This document shows positions 61,726-64,000 of a DNA stretch of 64,000 nt, in pieces (within the stretch, counting starts at the first letter, position 1; every line of letters begins with the position of its first letter). The stretch is taken from positions 62,001-126,000 of the forward strand of contig JAJZBM010000003.1 in NCBI GenBank assembly GCA_021798915.1. Reading direction: 5' to 3'. A model generated the notes under the pieces. That model did no database searches and had not been told where the DNA came from. It saw nothing but the letters and a program-made list of their open reading frames with translations. This stretch comes from Pseudomonadota bacterium (GTDB lineage: Bacteria; Pseudomonadota; Alphaproteobacteria; Acetobacterales; Acetobacteraceae). A program made the position numbers and the translations under genes.

Positions 61726-62538
61726 ATGACGAACATCATGGCGCGCCCGCTTTATCGCAGCGTCTTTCTCTCCGACACCCATCTCGGCACCAAGGCCTGC
61801 CGCGCCGATTTTCTTGCCGATTTCCTCCGCCGCGTTTCCGCCGAGCAGATTTATCTCGTCGGCGACATCATCGATGGCTGGCGGCTCCGGCGCGGCTGGT
61901 ACTGGGACCGGCATCATGACGCGGTGCTGACCGAGATCCTCCGCCATGCCCGCTCCGGCGCCAAGGTCACCTATATCGCCGGCAATCACGACGAGGCGCT
62001 GCGGCGCTTCCTGCCGCTCGGGCTCGAGATCGTCGGCGTCACCCTCGCCGACGAGGCCGCGCACATCACCGCCGATGGCCGCCGCCTCCTCGTGCTGCAT
62101 GGCGATCAGTTCGATTCGGTGGTGTGCTACGCGCGCTTCCTCGCCTTGCTCGGCGATGGCGCCTATGGCCTCGCACTCCGGCTCAACCGCTATTTCAACC
62201 TGATCCGCGCCCGGCTCGGCTATCCTTACTGGTCGCTGTCGGCCTATCTCAAGCGCCAGGTCAAGGAAGCGGTGAAGGCGATCGACCGCTTCGAGTCAGC
62301 CCTCGCCGCCGATGCCGCGCGGCGTGGCTTCGATGGCGTGGTTTGCGGCCATATCCATCACGCCGAAATGCGCGAAGTCGGCGGCAAGCTCTATCTCAAC
62401 GCCGGGGACTGGGTGGAAAGCTGCACCGCCCTGGTCGAACATCACGACGGGCGGCTGGAACTGCTCGACTGGGCGGCGATCAACGGTCTCTCCTTCCTCA
62501 CCCCGCGACACGCGGCCCTGCATGTCGCGACCGCCTGA
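61726..62538 (+). CDS. LpxH-like UDP-2,3-diacylglucosamine pyrophosphatase family phosphoesterase
   Basis: 270 residues (or 266 from Met5). Metallophosphoesterase motifs in order: VFLSDTHLGTKACRADFLA, YLVGDIIDGW near residue 47, YIAGNHDEALRRF near 85, LVLHGDQFDSVV near 125 and VVCGHIHHAEMREVG near 205. All metal ligands are intact. The nearest group is the LpxH-like proteins often found beside glycosyltransferases, so a role in envelope lipid or glycolipid metabolism is likely, but the true substrate is uncertain. Overlaps the glycosyltransferase gene by 17 bases. Confidence 0.88.
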   Translation: MTNIMARPLYRSVFLSDTHLGTKACRADFLADFLRRVSAEQIYLVGDIIDGWRLRRGWYWDRHHDAVLTEILRHARSGAKVTYIAGNHDEALRRFLPLGLEIVGVTLADEAAHITADGRRLLVLHGDQFDSVVCYARFLALLGDGAYGLALRLNRYFNLIRARLGYPYWSLSAYLKRQVKEAVKAIDRFESALAADAARRGFDGVVCGHIHHAEMREVGGKLYLNAGDWVESCTALVEHHDGRLELLDWAAINGLSFLTPRHAALHVATA

Positions 62539-63598
62539 GGCCGACGCCGCGCCACGCCGGATCGCGATCGTGAGCGACGCCTGGCATCCGCAGATCAACG
62601 GCGTGGTGCGGACGCTGGCCATGGTCGCGGCCGAGCTGCGCCGCGCCGGGCATAGCGTGCTGGTGATCGGGCCGGACCGGTTTCGGACCCTCCCCTGCCC
62701 GGTCTATCCCGAAATCCGCCTCGCCCTCTGGCCGCGCCGCCGGCTCGCCGCCCAGCTCGCCGCTTTCGCGCCCGATTCGCTCCATATCGCGACCGAGGGG
62801 CCGCTCGGCCACGCCGCTTGCGCCATCGCCGGCCGCGCCGGCTGGTCCTTCACCACCGCCTATCACACCAGCTTTCCCGATTATCTCGCCGCCCGCTTCG
62901 CGCTGCCGCGCCGGCTCACCTATCGCTGGCTGCGCGGCTTTCATGGGCGCGGGGCGGGCCTGATGGTCGCAACCCCGGCGCTCGCCACCGAACTCGCCGG
63001 GCGCGGGTTCGCCAACCTGAACATCTGGTCGCGCGGCGTCGATCTCGCGGCGTTTCATCCCCAGAACGCCGTCGCACTTCCGTATCCGCGGCCGATTTTT
63101 CTCTCGGTCGGGCGGCTGGCCGTGGAGAAGAATCTGCCCGCTTTTCTCGCCCTCGATTTGCCCGGCAGCAAACTCGTCGTCGGGGACGGGCCGGCGCGGG
63201 CGGCCTTGATGCGCGATTTTCCCGAGGCGCATTTCCTCGGCGCGCGACAGGGGCCGGCGCTCGCCCGGCTTTATGCCAGCGCCGATGCCTTCGTCTTCCC
63301 GAGCCGGACCGACACGTTCGGCCTCGTCCTCCTCGAAGCGCTGGCCTCCGGTCTGCCGGTCGCGGCGTTTCCGACCGCCGCCCCGCGCGCGGTGCTGGGT
63401 CGCGCATATTCCCTGGTCGGCGCGCTCGATGGCGATCTCGGCCGCGCGGCGCGCGCCGCGCTCACCCGCGATCGCAACGCCTGCCGGCGCTTCGCGGAGG
63501 GGTTTTCCTGGGCGCACTCGGCGCGGCAGTTCCTTGCCAATCTGGTCCCGCTCCATGCGAGCGCGCGCCAAGCCATCGCCCCACCCATCGCCGCTTGA
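62522..63598 (+). CDS. glycosyltransferase family 4 protein
   Basis: 358 residues starting at 62522 (MSRPPEADAAPRR). N-terminal Rossmann domain: IAIVSDAWHPQINGVVRTL and HIATEGPLGHAACAIAGRA. C-terminal nucleotide-sugar domain: LSVGRLAVEKNLPAFLAL near residue 190 and the EX7E-type segment FVFPSRTDTFGLVLLEALAS near 260. This resembles GT4 mannosyl- or glucosyltransferases acting on lipid acceptors. Coupled to the phosphoesterase gene by a 17-base overlap. Confidence 0.9.
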   Translation: MSRPPEADAAPRRIAIVSDAWHPQINGVVRTLAMVAAELRRAGHSVLVIGPDRFRTLPCPVYPEIRLALWPRRRLAAQLAAFAPDSLHIATEGPLGHAACAIAGRAGWSFTTAYHTSFPDYLAARFALPRRLTYRWLRGFHGRGAGLMVATPALATELAGRGFANLNIWSRGVDLAAFHPQNAVALPYPRPIFLSVGRLAVEKNLPAFLALDLPGSKLVVGDGPARAALMRDFPEAHFLGARQGPALARLYASADAFVFPSRTDTFGLVLLEALASGLPVAAFPTAAPRAVLGRAYSLVGALDGDLGRAARAALTRDRNACRRFAEGFSWAHSARQFLANLVPLHASARQAIAPPIAA

Positions 63599-63624
63599 GC
63601 CGTCGCGACAAGGAGAGTCCTTCC

Positions 63625-64000
63625 ATGCTGATCAGCTTCGTCGTGCCGGCCTATAACGAGGAAGCCCTGCTGGCCGAAACCCTCGCCGCGATCCGCGCCG
63701 AAATCGCCCGCGCGGGGCTCACGCTCGGGCGGGAGGCGGAAATCATCGTCGTCGATAACGCCAGCACCGATCGGACCGGCGACATCGCCCGCGCAAGCGA
63801 GGGGGTGCGGTTGGTGGCGGAGCCGCGCAAAGGGTTGGTGCAGGCGCGCTTCGCCGGATTCGTCGCGAGTTCCGGCGCGCTGGTCGCCAATATCGACGCC
63901 GACACCATCCTGCCGCCCGGCTGGCTCGCCCGCGTGCGCGCCGAATTTGCCAGGGACGCGCGGCTGGTCGCGCTGAGCGGCCCCTATCTCTATCGCGATC
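63625..64000 (+). CDS. glycosyltransferase family 2, partial (right edge)
   Basis: The 125 codons before the window edge start MLISFVVPAYNEEALLAETL, preceded by aaggagag. The GT2 motifs EIIVVDNASTDRTGDIARA and the DXD-type NIDADTILPPGW are present. The C-terminus is outside the window. It probably works with the adjacent GT4 enzyme in envelope glycolipid or polysaccharide assembly. Confidence 0.9.
   Translation, partial: MLISFVVPAYNEEALLAETLAAIRAEIARAGLTLGREAEIIVVDNASTDRTGDIARASEGVRLVAEPRKGLVQARFAGFVASSGALVANIDADTILPPGWLARVRAEFARDARLVALSGPYLYRD

Noticed and set aside
1-64000. CRISPR array, insertion sequences or prophage
   Set aside because: No regularly spaced direct repeats, transposase, integrase or phage structural genes were seen anywhere in the window.

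Overview
The window is a gap-poor, GC-rich chromosomal segment (coding bias strongly toward G/C at third positions) of an alphaproteobacterium, most likely a member of the Rhodospirillales/Acetobacteraceae. This rests on gene order (aroA-cmk-rpsA; pyrB-pyrC'-plsY-dprA-topA-rnr; psd-pssA; trpG-trpD-trpC-moaC-moeA), a CP4-type AroA, a plant-type GshA, a FYDLN-type small acidic protein, and GC-rich hairpin repeats between genes. I see no prophage, transposase, CRISPR array or integration site; it is core chromosome with a few accessory genes.

Layout. 1-3.1 kb (minus): aroA-cmk-rpsA, with rpsA running off the left edge. 3.2-6.5 kb (plus): FYDLN zinc-ribbon protein, hydroxypyruvate isomerase, tartronate semialdehyde reductase and an XRE regulator, a small glyoxylate module. 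6.5-10.7 kb (minus): an unknown protein, an outer-membrane beta-barrel protein, and an unusual metallophosphoesterase-radical SAM fusion. 10.8-16.9 kb: ubiA, rsmE, gshA, a large SARP-type regulator and paiB. 16.9-31.1 kb (minus): S41 peptidase, rnr, topA, dprA, plsY, pyrC-like, pyrB, a lipoprotein, gltX, a 36-residue membrane peptide missing from the ORF track, and a Tat-exported multicopper oxidase. 31-35.3 kb: sulfotransferase-like gene, epoxide-hydrolase-like gene, HCCA-isomerase-like gene, a cluster of hairpins, dinB. 35.5-42.6 kb: HU, a bidirectional terminator, Bax-inhibitor-like membrane protein, DUF3108-like protein, quinone oxidoreductase/OsmC pair, cytochrome b561, a membrane protein, a LysM protein, a small unknown gene. 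42.7-45.4 kb (plus, with a minus-strand tRNA): psd, pssA, tRNA-Gln(UUG), galE. 45.5-50.9 kb (minus): branched-chain-amino-acid-type ABC operon with a LivM-LivG fusion and a coupled crotonase-fold protein. 51-64 kb (plus): acyl-CoA dehydrogenase, lytic transglycosylase, moaB-thioesterase, SDR, small DPPY methyltransferase, trpG-trpD-trpC-moaC-moeA, LpxH-like phosphoesterase and two glycosyltransferases, the last cut by the right edge.

Functional threads. Molybdenum cofactor synthesis (moaB, moaC, moeA) is interleaved with tryptophan synthesis. Phospholipid synthesis is represented by plsY, psd and pssA. Pyrimidine synthesis uses PyrB with a dihydroorotase-like partner that has lost its zinc ligands. 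The export/catabolic block 45.5-52.8 kb (Liv-type importer, crotonase, acyl-CoA dehydrogenase arranged divergently) looks like uptake and degradation of an amino-acid or carboxylate substrate.

The most unusual items are: the phosphoesterase-radical SAM fusion with altered metal ligands; the orphan DPPY methyltransferase coupled to trpG; two enzymes whose folds are kept but whose catalytic residues are replaced (crotonase at 45.5 kb, SDR at 56 kb) plus the pseudo-dihydroorotase; the 36-residue membrane peptide coupled to the copper oxidase; and two families of intergenic palindromic repeats. None of these alone proves a new system; all family names are from sequence motifs read by eye, without database searches.
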